A stretch of 64,000 bases of DNA from Herbiconiux flava (lineage in GTDB: Bacteria > Actinomycetota > Actinomycetes > Actinomycetales > Microbacteriaceae): NCBI RefSeq assembly GCF_013409865.1, contig NZ_JACCBM010000001.1, positions 3,348,001 through 3,412,000 of the forward strand, given 5' to 3'. Shown piece after piece: positions 1 to 9,227 of this stretch (positions are counted from its first letter, which is position 1; every line of letters starts with the position of its first letter). The position numbers and the translations under genes are program-made. The notes under the pieces are model-generated. The model ran no database searches, was not told the DNA's origin, and worked only from the letters and a program-made list of their open reading frames with translations.

Positions 1-1101
1 GCCGGCGGCGCCGTTCCAGCCGTCGTACGGGTCCCAGCCGCCGAGCTCGGCGTAGGGGGTGTCGCCGACGAGGACGTCGGACGCGGGGCTGCGGTCGAGC
101 ACGGTGCCGAGGCGGCGGAAGCCCTCCGGCAGCGGCCCGGGCGGGAAGGCCGCCAGCAGGGCGTGGTCCTCGCCCCCGGCCAGCACGAAGGAGGCGGCCC
201 GGTCGCCCACCACGGGATCGAGCTCGCGCAGCGCCCGCGCCTCGAGCTCGATGGCGGCGGGGTCGAGCTGCACCGAGCATCCGCTGGCCACCGCGAGCCG
301 CCGGGCGTCGAGCACGAGCCCGTCCGAGACGTCGAGCATCGCGGTCGCGCCCCCCACCGCCGCCGGCACCCCGAGCGCGATCGGCACGACCGGCGCCAGC
401 TGAGCCGCCACGAGCTCTGGATGCGCGTCCCGCACCGCAGCGGCCCGCCCCGCATCGGGCACCCGCTCACCCCCTGCACCGTCGGACGCGACGCCGTCGC
501 GGAACAGCAGCCACAGCCCCGCCCCCGCCCGGCCGAGGTCGCCCGCGACCGCGAGCTGATCGCTGGGCCGCGCGCCCGAGCGGGTGACCGGCGCCCGCCC
601 CTCGAGGTCGCCGAACGCGGTCACCGCGATCATCAGCGCCGGCGACGCGGACAGGTCGCCGCCCACCACGCCGCAGCCGGGAGCCGCGAGCGCGCAGCCG
701 TCGCGCAGCCCGTCGGCGATGCCGAGCAGCACGTCGACCGGGGTGTCGAGCGGGGCGGCCAGCGCGACGACGAGCGCCGTGGGCCGGGCGCCCATCGCGG
801 CCACGTCGGCCAGGTTCGTCATGGCGGCCTTCACGCCGAGGTCATGCGCGCTCGACCACGCCGAGCGGAAGTCGGGCCCGTGCACCATCAGATCCGTCGT
901 CACCACGAAGCGGCCGTCGGGTGCGGCCACCACCGCGCTGTCGTCGCCCGGCCCGAGCAGCTCGGCGTCGGCGTGCGGCAGCCGCGGGAAGATGCGCTTC
1001 AGCGTCTCGCCCTCCCCCACCTCGGCGAGGGTCGGCCCGGCGGCGACGCCGAACCCGGTCTCAGGATGCTCGTTCGCAGGTAAACCGAAGTCGGAGGCCA
1101 C
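1..1101 (-). CDS. thiL: Thiamine-monophosphate kinase ThiL (C-terminus cut by window edge)
   Basis: Makes thiamine diphosphate by phosphorylating thiamine monophosphate with ATP, the last step of thiamine cofactor synthesis in the cytoplasm. Read on the minus strand from a GTG at 1101, 367 codons lie in the window. They show the family landmarks: a GPGDDSAVV loop near residues 50-58, TTDLMVHGPDF (68-78), GGDLSAS in the middle and VSDGL and GGEDHALL in the C-terminal half. The frame is still open at the left edge, but it ends GGWDPYDG, which resembles the usual ThiL C-terminus, so only a few codons should be missing. The GTG start was chosen because the conserved region begins soon after it. 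It is divergent from the DUF3515 gene, with 24 bp between the starts. Confidence 0.9.
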   Translation of the reverse strand, partial: MASDFGLPANEHPETGFGVAAGPTLAEVGEGETLKRIFPRLPHADAELLGPGDDSAVVAAPDGRFVVTTDLMVHGPDFRSAWSSAHDLGVKAAMTNLADVAAMGARPTALVVALAAPLDTPVDVLLGIADGLRDGCALAAPGCGVVGGDLSASPALMIAVTAFGDLEGRAPVTRSGARPSDQLAVAGDLGRAGAGLWLLFRDGVASDGAGGERVPDAGRAAAVRDAHPELVAAQLAPVVPIALGVPAAVGGATAMLDVSDGLVLDARRLAVASGCSVQLDPAAIELEARALRELDPVVGDRAASFVLAGGEDHALLAAFPPGPLPEGFRRLGTVLDRSPASDVLVGDTPYAELGGWDPYDGWNGAAG

Positions 1102-1125
1102 GAGCCAACGGTAGCCTGAACCTCG

Positions 1126-1695
1126 ATGCCCCACGCCGCCCGAACTCTAGCCATCCCCCGCCGGCGCCGCGCCGCCCCCCTCGCCATCGTCGCCACCCCG
1201 GGCCGGCGCCGCGCCCTCGCGCTCGTCACGGCGGCCGCCGCCACGGCGACCCTGCTCACCGGCTGCGCCAGCACCGTCAGCCTCGAGGCCGCCCCCGACG
1301 CGACCGACCCGGCCTGCGCCGACGTGATCGTGCGGCTGCCCGACACCGTCGCGGGCGAGGCGAAGCGCACCACCGACGCGCAGGCGACCGGCGCGTGGGG
1401 CGACCCGGCATCCGTTCTGCTGCACTGCGGCGTGCCGCCCTACGGCCCGACCACCCTGCCCTGCGGCAACGTCAACGGCGTCGACTGGATCGTCGACGAC
1501 TCGAACGCCCCCACCTACGTCTTCACCACCTACGGCCGCACCCCCGCCGTCGAGGTCGTGCTCGACTACGACGTCGTCGGCGGAACCAGCGCGCTCGACG
1601 ACCTCCGCACGGCGGTGCAGTCGATCCCGCAGGAGGCCCAGTGCCTCGACGCCGACGACGTGCTCAGCACCCCCACCCCCACGCCCGCCCCGTAG
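1126..1695 (+). CDS. DUF3515-family lipoprotein
   Basis: Predicted 189-residue secreted lipoprotein of unknown function. The N-terminus is Arg-rich, followed by a hydrophobic segment and a lipobox (LLTGC, Cys about residue 47), so it should be lipid-anchored on the outer face of the membrane. The mature part has paired Cys residues (LHCGVPP, TLPCGNV) and ends in a Thr-Pro rich tail (TPTPTPAP). DUF3515 proteins sit next to thiL and ddl in many actinobacteria, and this neighbourhood matches. A TAGCCT box at 1112-1117 stands 8 nt before the ATG and may be the -10 of a leaderless or very short-leader transcript. Confidence 0.8.
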   Translation: MPHAARTLAIPRRRRAAPLAIVATPGRRRALALVTAAAATATLLTGCASTVSLEAAPDATDPACADVIVRLPDTVAGEAKRTTDAQATGAWGDPASVLLHCGVPPYGPTTLPCGNVNGVDWIVDDSNAPTYVFTTYGRTPAVEVVLDYDVVGGTSALDDLRTAVQSIPQEAQCLDADDVLSTPTPTPAP

Positions 1696-1720
1696 GGCAG
1701 GGCGCGGCGGCGGGCGCCGA

Positions 1721-2668
1721 TCACGGCCGGACGACCTCGTAGAAGTCGGTGACCACTGCCGAGCGGTTGACCCGGGGACTTCCCACAGAGACCTTGGTCT
1801 TCACCAGACCCTGCGAGGCGACCATCACGTCGATGGTGGAAGTCGCGGCGGTGTCGCCGGGTGCGGACAGAATGAGGACCGTGGTCACCGTCTGACCGGG
1901 GAGGATGCCGTCCGCCGAGCAGATGAGGCCCTCGACGGGTTCGCAACTCACGTTCCCGGGCAGGGACGGAAACCCCTCCACGGCATAGCCTGCCAGTCCG
2001 AGCGCGATGGACGCGAAATTCGTGCTCGAGCCGGCGTTCGTCACGTCGACCCGGAGCAGGTACTTGCCATCAGGCAGTGCCGTCATCGCTCCGCGGGTCT
2101 GGACCGGACCTCGCACGGTAGCCGGCACGGTCGGGGATCCCGCGGCGGGCATCACCATCGGGCTTCCGTAGGGAGCCGAGGAGTAGATCGGACCGTCTTT
2201 CGACTGCATGCAGTCGAAGTAGGCGAACTCCTCCTTGAGGCCGGCGCGGCCATAGATGCTGATTCCGAAGACGAAGGTGCTCCGAGTCGACCGGAACTGC
2301 ACTTGTCCGATCGCCCGACCGCTGCGCAGGTACGTGGTTACGCTGACCTTCTCGCCACTGTCGAGCACGTGCGACTCGGAGTGCCAGGTGCTGCCCGCGA
2401 GATACTCGAGCATCCCGTCCGGCAATTGGCCCTTCTGCCAGCCGTAGGCACACGCGCCACCGGCCGCGCCCCAGGCCGCTCCACCTCCACCGCCGCCCTC
2501 CACGTCGGGGCAGCTGACGCCCGCGGCCTTGGCGGCCGAGGCGAGGCTCGGCCCGAGCACGCAGCCGAGCGCCGACGCCGACTGGGTGGGCGCGACGAAC
2601 AGCCCGGCGAGCACGGCGGCCGCCGCGATGAGCGAGGCGAACGAGCGCCTCCGTGATGATGTCTTCAT
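1721..2668 (-). CDS. Secreted protein of unknown function with DUF11-like C-terminal part
   Basis: The function is not recognised. The 315-residue product starts with a clear signal peptide (MKTSSRRRSF, hydrophobic core, cleavage near SASA about residue 33). A Gly-rich stretch follows near residues 57-65. The middle is Ser/Thr-rich and the C-terminal 110 residues look like an extracellular beta-sandwich: VDVTNAGSS, then a Cys...Cys pair (VSCEPV, LICSAD), then GILPGQTV, the pattern of DUF11/CARDB-type domains. Six Cys residues could form disulfides. It interrupts the usual ddl-DUF3515-thiL neighbourhood. Its DNA has visibly more A/T than the flanking housekeeping genes, which hints at later acquisition. 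The start has a good GAGGAGATCC ribosome site. Confidence 0.6.
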   Translation of the reverse strand: MKTSSRRRSFASLIAAAAVLAGLFVAPTQSASALGCVLGPSLASAAKAAGVSCPDVEGGGGGGAAWGAAGGACAYGWQKGQLPDGMLEYLAGSTWHSESHVLDSGEKVSVTTYLRSGRAIGQVQFRSTRSTFVFGISIYGRAGLKEEFAYFDCMQSKDGPIYSSAPYGSPMVMPAAGSPTVPATVRGPVQTRGAMTALPDGKYLLRVDVTNAGSSTNFASIALGLAGYAVEGFPSLPGNVSCEPVEGLICSADGILPGQTVTTVLILSAPGDTAATSTIDVMVASQGLVKTKVSVGSPRVNRSAVVTDFYEVVRP

Positions 2669-2715
2669 GGATCTCCTCGATGATCGAAAGCCGCCCGGGG
2701 TGAGGGCGACATTCG

Positions 2716-2744
2716 ACTATACGAGAAATCCTCAGCGAATGGAA
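2716..2744 (-). promoter_or_regulatory. Promoter of the secreted-protein gene
   Basis: On the minus strand TTCCAT (2739-2744) and TATAGT (2716-2721) are 17 bp apart. The -35 box directly abuts the ddl stop codon at 2745. The position about 45 bp upstream of the ATG at 2668 suits a promoter with a short leader. The -35 is weak; the call rests mainly on the good -10. Confidence 0.5.
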
Positions 2745-3836
2745 CTACTCCAGGGCCAGCGCGATCAGCTCGTCGATCAGCTCCGGGTAGCTGAGGCCCG
2801 AGGCGATCCAGCACTTGGGGAACATCGAGATCGGCGTGAAGCCCGGCATCGTGTTCACCTCGTTCACCACGAAGCCCTCGTCCGTCAGGAAGAAGTCGAC
2901 CCGCGCGAGTCCCGCGCCGTCGATGGCCGTGAAGGCGCGAGCCGCGAGTTCCTGCATCGACGAGAGCTCGGCGGGCGTGAGCACGGCCGGGCAGACGAGC
3001 TCGACACCGGGCGCGTCGAGGTACTTCGCGTCGAAGTCGTAGAACTCGCGGCCGGTCATCACGATCTCGCCCGCGAGCGAGACCCGCGGCGCCCCGTCTG
3101 CCCGCCCGCCGAGCACCCCGCACTCGACCTCGCGGCCGACGACGGCCGACTCGATCAGCACCCGCGAGTCCTCCCGCAGGGCGGTCTCGATGGCGGCCGA
3201 CAGCTCCGAGGGCGATGACGTGCTGACCTTCGACACCCCCACCGACGACCCGGCCCGCGCGGGCTTGACGAACAGCGGCAGCCCCAGCGAAGACGCGTCG
3301 GCGAGAACCGACGACGCCGACGCCGCCCACTGCTGCGCCGTCACCGTCTGCCACGGCGCCACCGCGATGCCCGCGGCCTGCAGCACCGTCTTGGTGAAAT
3401 GCTTGTCCATCCCGAGTGCCGACGCGAGCACCCCCGAGCCCACGTACGGCAGCCCCACGAGCTCGAGCAGCCCCTGCACCGTGCCGTCCTCCCCGAACGG
3501 CCCGTGCAGGATGGGGAACACCACGTCGACGTCACCCAGCACCTCGACCGTGCCGTCGGCCCGCTGAACCGAGAGCGAACGCGAGGCGGTCGACGCCGGC
3601 CACAGGATGCGCGTGCCGTTGTCGCTCACGACGGGCATCGCCGAGGGGTCGAGCCGGAACTTCGCGGGCTCGTCGTCCTCGAGCACGAACGCGCCCTCGG
3701 CCGTGATGCCCACGGGGATCACGTCGAAGCGCGAGCGGTCGATCGCCTCAAGCACCCCGCCGGCCGTGGCGCAGCTGATCGAGTGCTCGCTGGAGCGCCC
3801 GCCGAACAGCACCGCCACCGTGGTCTTGCTTGGCAT
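2745..3836 (-). CDS. ddl: D-alanine--D-alanine ligase
   Basis: Joins two D-alanines with ATP to make the dipeptide used for peptidoglycan precursors in the cytoplasm. The 363-residue product has the N-terminal GGRSSEHS motif (12-19), the HGPFGEDGTVQG loop and the C-terminal ATP-grasp signature NEVNTMPGFT, all diagnostic for Ddl. The ATG at 3836 (MPSKTTV) was chosen over an upstream in-frame start at 3872 because the conserved beta-strand AVLFGGRS follows at once. Its 5' end overlaps the 3' end of gpsA by 89 nt in another frame, so it should be co-transcribed with murA-plsC-gpsA and translationally linked to gpsA. Confidence 0.93.
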   Translation of the reverse strand: MPSKTTVAVLFGGRSSEHSISCATAGGVLEAIDRSRFDVIPVGITAEGAFVLEDDEPAKFRLDPSAMPVVSDNGTRILWPASTASRSLSVQRADGTVEVLGDVDVVFPILHGPFGEDGTVQGLLELVGLPYVGSGVLASALGMDKHFTKTVLQAAGIAVAPWQTVTAQQWAASASSVLADASSLGLPLFVKPARAGSSVGVSKVSTSSPSELSAAIETALREDSRVLIESAVVGREVECGVLGGRADGAPRVSLAGEIVMTGREFYDFDAKYLDAPGVELVCPAVLTPAELSSMQELAARAFTAIDGAGLARVDFFLTDEGFVVNEVNTMPGFTPISMFPKCWIASGLSYPELIDELIALALE

Positions 3837-4881
3837 CGAGTGTCCTTTCGCCCTGGGGGCCGCTGTCGTCATCGGTCGTCAGATGCGGCGCGATGTCCCG
3901 AGGATCGAGCGTACCGGCGAGCACCTGGCTCACCTGACGGCAGATCGGCATGTCCACACCCTTGGCCTCGGCCAACGTGAGCACGGGCGCCACCGAGGCG
4001 AGCCCCTCCGCCGTCTGCTGCATCGACTTCACCACGTCGGCGAAGCTGTAGCCCTGGCCGAGCAGGCGCCCGGCCGTGTTGTTGCGCGAGAGCGACGATC
4101 CGCTGGTGGCGATCAGGTCGCCGAGGCCCGCGAGCCCCGACAGGGTCTCCGGATGCCCGCCGTACGCCACGGCGAAGTCGGTCATCTCGACCAGCCCCCG
4201 CGTGATGATCGAGGCCTTGGTGTTCTCGCCGTAGCCGACGCCGTCGACGATGCCGATCGCCACGGCGATGAGGTTCTTCAGCACGCCGCCGAACTCGGTG
4301 CCGATCACGTCGGTGTTGACGAAGGAGCGGAAGTAGCGGTTGGTCGCCACCATCGCGACCCTCTCGGCGGTCTCGAGGCTGGCCGAGGAGACGACGGCCG
4401 CCGTCGGCTGCTCCTTCGCGATCTCGAGGGCCAGGTTCGGCCCGGAGGCCACAGCGATGCGGTCGGGATCAATCTCCAGCACGGATTCGAGCACCTCGCT
4501 CATCCGGAGCCCCGTGCCCTTCTCGACGCCCTTCATCAGGCTCGTGATCGGGATGCCCTCCGGGATGAGCGTCTTCAGTTCGACGAGGTTGCCCCGCAGC
4601 GACTGGCTGGGGATCGACACGAACACGAACTGCGCGTCGGCGAGAGCGCGACCGACGTCGGAGGTGGCGGTGATCGTCGGCGGCAGGTTCACGCCCGGGA
4701 GGTAGTCGCTGTTGCGCTTGGCCTCGCGGATCTCCTTCGCGAGCTCGGGGCGGCGCGCCCACACGGTGACGTCGGCGCCGCCGTCGGCCAGCACCTTCGA
4801 GAACGTCGTGCCCCAGCTGCCGGCGCCGAGCACGGTGACGCGCGGCCGCGGCGGCACCACGGCGCGCGAGGCGCGGCTCAC
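3748..4881 (-). CDS. gpsA: NAD(P)-dependent glycerol-3-phosphate dehydrogenase
   Basis: Reduces dihydroxyacetone phosphate to sn-glycerol 3-phosphate, the backbone for phospholipids. Features: Rossmann loop VLGAGSWGTTFSKVLA near residue 15, FVSIPSQSLR, SLMKGVEKGTGLRMSE, ASGPNLALEI, and the catalytic-domain motifs LKNLIAVAIGI and GLAGLGDLIAT. The GTG start at 4881 overlaps the plsC stop (GTGA), the usual sign of coupling. The product is 377 residues, longer than the roughly 335 typical of GpsA. The extra C-terminal residues (after about APHLTTDDDSG) are read through the first 89 nt of ddl and look like an out-of-frame tail rather than a domain. Confidence 0.93.
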   Translation of the reverse strand: MSRASRAVVPPRPRVTVLGAGSWGTTFSKVLADGGADVTVWARRPELAKEIREAKRNSDYLPGVNLPPTITATSDVGRALADAQFVFVSIPSQSLRGNLVELKTLIPEGIPITSLMKGVEKGTGLRMSEVLESVLEIDPDRIAVASGPNLALEIAKEQPTAAVVSSASLETAERVAMVATNRYFRSFVNTDVIGTEFGGVLKNLIAVAIGIVDGVGYGENTKASIITRGLVEMTDFAVAYGGHPETLSGLAGLGDLIATSGSSLSRNNTAGRLLGQGYSFADVVKSMQQTAEGLASVAPVLTLAEAKGVDMPICRQVSQVLAGTLDPRDIAPHLTTDDDSGPQGERTLDAKQDHGGGAVRRALQRALDQLRHGRRGA

Positions 4882-5726
4882 TCGGCGGCCTCCGAGCCGG
4901 CGCGCGAGCTGTCGCCCGAACCGGCGACGGGTCCGGCGCCCGGGCCGTCGCCCGGCCGGCCGTCGCGCAGCCGCCCGAACTCGCTCTGGTTGTGCGCACG
5001 CGGGTTCCACCGCTCGGTCGGCGCGGTCTCGCCCCGCAGCTCCTCGAGCAGCCCCGTGATCGCCGACATCAGCCGGTCGGTCGCCTCGGTGAGGGTCTTC
5101 TGATCGAGCGGATGCCCGCGCAGATCGTCGAGGTCGACGGGCGGCCCGTACGACACCATCACCGGCTTGCGCCCGAACAGCCGCAGCTTCTTCGAGTACC
5201 TCGGCATGATCGCCTGCACACCCCAGTGCGCGGCGGGGATGAGCGGGATGCCGTGCTCGAGCGCGAGGCGCACGGCCCCCGTCTTGCCGCGCATGGGCCA
5301 GAGCCCCGGGTCGCGGGTGAGGGTTCCCTCGGGGTACACGATGACGCCCTTCCGGTGTTCGAGCAGGGCGGTGGCCGCCGAGATGGACGCATTGCCCCGA
5401 CCCGGCCCGGATCGCTCGACCGGGATCTGACCGATCGCGCGCAGCAACGCGCCGACGACGGGCACGGAGAACAGCGAGGCCTTCGCCAGGAACCGCGGTG
5501 CCCGCTTGAGCTTCCACACCGCCCAGGCCACGACCACGGGGTCGAAGTTCGAGTAGTGGTTGGCGCTCAGCACGAACGGCCCTTCGGCGGGGAGGTTCTC
5601 GGTGCCGCGCTGGTCGAGCTTCACGCTGGCCGCCAGGGTGGGGGCGACGAGCGCCTCGACCACCCGGAAGGCCGGGGTCTTCTCGGAGTGTTCGCGGGCG
5701 TCGGTGCGAACGGGGGCGTCGGCCAT
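4878..5726 (-). CDS. plsC: 1-acyl-sn-glycerol-3-phosphate acyltransferase (PlsC family)
   Basis: Transfers an acyl chain to lysophosphatidic acid to give phosphatidic acid at the inner face of the membrane. The 282-residue protein carries the catalytic NHYSNFD block (HX4D) near residue 57, an IPVERSG block, the substrate-binding YPEGT block near residue 136, and a downstream IPLIPAAHWG block. The last 50 or so residues are Gly/Ala/Pro-rich and probably unstructured. It follows murA by 11 bp and overlaps gpsA by 4 nt. Placing glycerol-phosphate supply and its acylation side by side fits phospholipid synthesis. Confidence 0.9.
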   Translation of the reverse strand: MADAPVRTDAREHSEKTPAFRVVEALVAPTLAASVKLDQRGTENLPAEGPFVLSANHYSNFDPVVVAWAVWKLKRAPRFLAKASLFSVPVVGALLRAIGQIPVERSGPGRGNASISAATALLEHRKGVIVYPEGTLTRDPGLWPMRGKTGAVRLALEHGIPLIPAAHWGVQAIMPRYSKKLRLFGRKPVMVSYGPPVDLDDLRGHPLDQKTLTEATDRLMSAITGLLEELRGETAPTERWNPRAHNQSEFGRLRDGRPGDGPGAGPVAGSGDSSRAGSEAAE

Positions 5727-5737
5727 GCGGTCGAGTT

Positions 5738-7108
5738 CTACTCGGCGAAGTAGAAGTCGGCCCCGAGCTTCTCGAGCTTGCCCACGAAGTCGCCGTAGCC
5801 GCGGGCGATCAGGCCCACGTTGCTCACCGACGACTGTCCCTGGGCGACGAGGGCGGCGATCAGGTGGCTGAAGCCGCCGCGCAGGTCGGGCACCTCGAGC
5901 TCGGCGCCGTGCAGCTGAGTGGGGCCGGTGATGACGGCGGCCTGCTCGAGCGCGCGGCGCGGCACGCGGCGGTTCGGGTCGGCCAGGCCGTCTTTGTGCA
6001 CCTCGATGTTCGCGCCCATCTTGACCAGCGCATCCACGAAGCCGAAACGGTTCTCGTAGACGGTCTCGTGCACGATCGAGGTGCCCTGCGCCTGGGTGAG
6101 CGCCACGATGAGGGGCTGCTGCCAGTCGGTCATGAAGCCGGGGTGCACGTCGGTCTCGATGACGACGGGCTTCAGCTCGCCACCGGGGTGGTAGAAGCGG
6201 ATGCCCTCCTCCTCGATGTCGAACGCGCCGCCGATCTTGCGGAAGACGTTGAGGAAGGTCATCATCTCGGACTGCTTGGCGCCCGTGGTGAAGATGGAGC
6301 CGCCGGTCGCGAGGGCAGCCGAGGCCCAGGAGGCGGCCTCGTTGCGGTCGAACAGGGCGCGGTGGTTGAAGCCCGAGAGCGAGTCGACGCCCTCGATGAA
6401 GATGGTGCGGTTCGGCTCGACCGAGATGATCGCCCCCATCTTCTGCAGCACGGCGATGAGATCCATGATCTCGGGCTCGATGGCGGCGTTCTTCAGTTCG
6501 GTCGTGCCTTTGGCGCGCACGCCGGTGAGCAGCACCTGCTCGGTGGCGCCGACGCTCGGGTAGGGCAGCTCGATGTTCGCGCCGCGCAGGCCGTTGGGGG
6601 CCGTGATGTTGATGCCGGAGGGCAGCTTGTCGACGACAGCACCGAAGGCGCGCAGGGCGTCGAGGTGGAAGTCGATCGGGCGGTCGCCGATGCGGCAGCC
6701 GCCGAGGTCGGGGATGAACGCGTGACCGAGACGGTGCAGCAGCGGGCCGCAGAACAGGATCGGGATGCGGCTCGAGCCCGAGAGGGCGTCGATCTCGGCG
6801 GAGGTGGCCGTGGCCACGTTCGTCGGGTCGAGCTGCAGCACGCCGGTCGCGGCCGAGCCGGTGATCTTCACGCCGTGGATCTCGAGCAGGCTCGACACCA
6901 CGTGCACGTCACTGATGTCGGGGACGTCGCGGAGCGTCGAAGTGGTGTCGCCGAGCAGCGACGCCACCATCGCCTTGGTGACGAGGTTCTTCGCCCCTCG
7001 GACGTCGATGGTGCCGCGGAGCGGTCGACCGCCGTTGATGACGATCGTGTCGGACAGCAGTCCGACCCGCTCGGCCGCCTTGCGACCATCCTGTACGAGA
7101 GAGTTCAC
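5738..7108 (-). CDS. murA: UDP-N-acetylglucosamine 1-carboxyvinyltransferase
   Basis: Catalyses the first committed step of peptidoglycan synthesis, transfer of enolpyruvate from PEP to UDP-GlcNAc. The 456-residue protein has the GAKN motif (38-41), the catalytic loop GGCRIG with Cys138, and the HPGFMTDWQQP motif carrying the catalytic Asp. A Cys at this site is the form inactivated by fosfomycin; mycobacterial enzymes have Asp instead. The GTG at 7108 was chosen because an AGGTGA ribosome site lies 6-8 nt before it; the frame stays open far upstream through leuD, but that part is antisense-type shadow. There are 23 bp to the leuD stop, so it is probably read on from leuCD. Confidence 0.93.
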   Translation of the reverse strand: MNSLVQDGRKAAERVGLLSDTIVINGGRPLRGTIDVRGAKNLVTKAMVASLLGDTTSTLRDVPDISDVHVVSSLLEIHGVKITGSAATGVLQLDPTNVATATSAEIDALSGSSRIPILFCGPLLHRLGHAFIPDLGGCRIGDRPIDFHLDALRAFGAVVDKLPSGINITAPNGLRGANIELPYPSVGATEQVLLTGVRAKGTTELKNAAIEPEIMDLIAVLQKMGAIISVEPNRTIFIEGVDSLSGFNHRALFDRNEAASWASAALATGGSIFTTGAKQSEMMTFLNVFRKIGGAFDIEEEGIRFYHPGGELKPVVIETDVHPGFMTDWQQPLIVALTQAQGTSIVHETVYENRFGFVDALVKMGANIEVHKDGLADPNRRVPRRALEQAAVITGPTQLHGAELEVPDLRGGFSHLIAALVAQGQSSVSNVGLIARGYGDFVGKLEKLGADFYFAE

Positions 7109-7131
7109 GTGAATCACCTGACTGCTTGAAG

Positions 7132-7728
7132 CTACTTGACCGGGAGTGTTCGAGGTCTCCAACTCTCCCGGCGGCTCTCGAATTCCGTGATCGCCTCTTC
7201 GTCGCGAAGCGTCAACCCGATGTCGTCCAGACCCTCGAGAAGCCTCCACCGAGTGTAATCGTCGATCGAGAAGCTGACTGTGAGGTCGCCGATGGCGGCG
7301 GTTCGCGCGATCAGGTCGACCGTGATCTCGACCCCGGGCTGCGCCTCGATGGCAGCCCAGAGACGCTCGATGTCGGCCTCGTCGACCTGCCCGGTGAGCA
7401 GGCCCTGCTTGCCCGAGTTGCCCCGGAAGATGTCGCCGAAACGCGAGGACAGCACCGCCGTGAAGCCGAAGTCGCGGAGCGCCCAGACGGCGTGCTCGCG
7501 GCTCGATCCGGTACCGAAGTCGGGGCCGGCGACCAGCACGCGGGGGTTCTGGTAGGCGGGCTGGTTCAGCACGAACTCGGGGTCGTTCCGCCAGCCGGCG
7601 AACAGCGCGTCCTCGAAGCCGGTCTTGGTGACGCGCTTGAGGTAGACGGCCGGGATGATCTGGTCGGTGTCGACGTTGCCGCGCTTCAGCGGCACGGCCA
7701 CGCCGGTGAGGATGTCGATCTTCTCCAT
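7132..7728 (-). CDS. leuD: 3-isopropylmalate dehydratase small subunit
   Basis: Small (swivel) subunit of isopropylmalate isomerase, which converts 2- to 3-isopropylmalate in leucine synthesis together with LeuC. The 198-residue product matches the usual length and has the N-terminal [10 protein letters not shown] motif and the substrate-binding [10 protein letters not shown] loop near residues 71-80. It starts 3 bp after the leuC stop, so the two subunits are made from one message. Confidence 0.95.
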   Translation of the reverse strand: MEKIDILTGVAVPLKRGNVDTDQIIPAVYLKRVTKTGFEDALFAGWRNDPEFVLNQPAYQNPRVLVAGPDFGTGSSREHAVWALRDFGFTAVLSSRFGDIFRGNSGKQGLLTGQVDEADIERLWAAIEAQPGVEITVDLIARTAAIGDLTVSFSIDDYTRWRLLEGLDDIGLTLRDEEAITEFESRRESWRPRTLPVK

Positions 7729-7731
7729 GGG

Positions 7732-9186
7732 TCAGACCTCCACGGTCTCTCGAACAGCTGGTTCGGTCAGGTCGGAGACGCTCGAGAGCGTGCCCCGGAT
7801 GGCGGTGGCGGCGGCCACCAGCGGCGACACCAGGTGGGTGCGCCCGCCCTTGCCCTGCCGGCCCTCGAAGTTGCGGTTGGAGGTGCTCGCGCAGCGCTCC
7901 CCGGGTGCCAGCTGGTCGGGGTTCATGCCGAGGCACATGGAGCAGCCGGCGAAGCGCCACTCGGCGCCGAACTCCTCGACGATCTTGTCGATGCCCTCGG
8001 CCTCGGCCTCGATGCGCACGCGCGCGCTGCCCGGCACCACCATGACGCGCACGCCATCCGCCTTCTTCCGGCCCTGGATGACCGAGGCGAAGGCCCGCAG
8101 GTCTTCGATGCGGCTGTTGGTGCACGAGCCCATGAACACGGCGTCGACGCGCACCTCCTTCAGCGGGGTGCCCGCTTCGAGGTCCATGTACTCCAGGGCC
8201 CGCTCGGCGCTGGCGCGCTCGTTCGGGTCGATGATGGTCGACGGGTCGGGCACGCGCTCGTTCAGCGAGACGCCCTGGCCGGGGTTGGTGCCCCACGTGA
8301 CGAAGGGTTCGAGCTGGTCGGCGTCGAGGAACACCTCGGCGTCGAAGACCGCGTCGTCGTCGGTCTGCAGGGTGCGCCAGTACTCGACCGCGGCGTCCCA
8401 GTCCTCGCCCTCGGGGGCGTGCGGGCGGCCCTTCAGGTACGCGAAGGTGGTCTCGTCGGGCGCGACCATGCCGGCGCGGGCACCGGCCTCGATCGACATG
8501 TTGCAGATCGTCATGCGCCCGTCCATCGACAGGCTCCGGATGGCCGAGCCGCGGTATTCGAGGACATACCCCTGCCCGCCGCCTGTCCCGATCTTGGCGA
8601 TGACGGCCAGGATGATGTCCTTCGCGGTCACACCCGGACGCAGCGTGCCCTCGACCGTGATCGCCATCGTCTTGAACGGCTTCAGCGGCAGGGTCTGGGT
8701 GGCGAGCACGTGCTCGACCTCGCTGGTGCCGATGCCGAACGCCATGGCGCCGAAGGCACCGTGCGTGCTGGTGTGGCTGTCGCCGCAGACGACGGTGATG
8801 CCGGGCATGGTCAGGCCGAGCTGCGGGCCGACGACGTGCACGATGCCCTGCTCGACGTCGCCGAGCGAGTGCAGGCGCACCCCGAACTCCTGCGCGTTCC
8901 GGCGCAGCGTGTCGATCTGGGTGCGGCTCGTCAGGTCGGCGATCGGCTTGTCGATCGCGAGCGTGGGGGTGTTGTGATCTTCGGTGGCGATCGTCAGATC
9001 GGGGCGGCGCACCGGACGGCCTTCGGCCCGCAGGCCGTCGAAGGCCTGCGGGCTCGTCACCTCGTGCACCAGGTGCAGGTCGATGTAGAGCAGGTCGGGG
9101 CTGCCGTTCTCGCCCTTGGCGACGAGGTGGTCGTCCCAGACCTTTTCAGCGAGGGTGCGCGGGCGGACGGTGGGTTCGGGGCTCAT
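7732..9186 (-). CDS. leuC: 3-isopropylmalate dehydratase large subunit
   Basis: Large [4Fe-4S] subunit of isopropylmalate isomerase. The 484-residue protein shows the family motifs [23 protein letters not shown], and the three cluster cysteines in MGSCTNSR and [10 protein letters not shown]. An AGAAGGA ribosome site stands 7 nt before the ATG at 9186. The 110 bp upstream contain a Leu-rich leader peptide and a perfect hairpin, so expression is probably controlled by leucyl-tRNA supply. leuD follows directly, then murA, plsC, gpsA and ddl. Confidence 0.95.
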   Translation of the reverse strand: MSPEPTVRPRTLAEKVWDDHLVAKGENGSPDLLYIDLHLVHEVTSPQAFDGLRAEGRPVRRPDLTIATEDHNTPTLAIDKPIADLTSRTQIDTLRRNAQEFGVRLHSLGDVEQGIVHVVGPQLGLTMPGITVVCGDSHTSTHGAFGAMAFGIGTSEVEHVLATQTLPLKPFKTMAITVEGTLRPGVTAKDIILAVIAKIGTGGGQGYVLEYRGSAIRSLSMDGRMTICNMSIEAGARAGMVAPDETTFAYLKGRPHAPEGEDWDAAVEYWRTLQTDDDAVFDAEVFLDADQLEPFVTWGTNPGQGVSLNERVPDPSTIIDPNERASAERALEYMDLEAGTPLKEVRVDAVFMGSCTNSRIEDLRAFASVIQGRKKADGVRVMVVPGSARVRIEAEAEGIDKIVEEFGAEWRFAGCSMCLGMNPDQLAPGERCASTSNRNFEGRQGKGGRTHLVSPLVAAATAIRGTLSSVSDLTEPAVRETVEV

Positions 9187-9227
9187 TGCGTGTCCTTCTG
9201 AAGTAGGGGGTCAGCCATCGACAGACT

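Noticed and set aside
3607..5103. 498-codon plus-strand frame opposite ddl, gpsA and plsC
   Set aside because: No recognisable domain and low-complexity His/Arg/Gly composition; the minus-strand genes are certain.
4882..5517. Extension of gpsA upstream through plsC as one long protein
   Set aside because: It is antisense-frame-like, Arg-rich sequence over plsC. The GTGA overlap at 4881 is a clear start.
7109..8296. An in-frame 395-codon extension upstream of murA that would fuse it to another protein
   Set aside because: The extension lies across leuD and the end of leuC in another frame and reads as Arg/Pro-rich shadow; murA has its own GTG with a good ribosome site at 7108.
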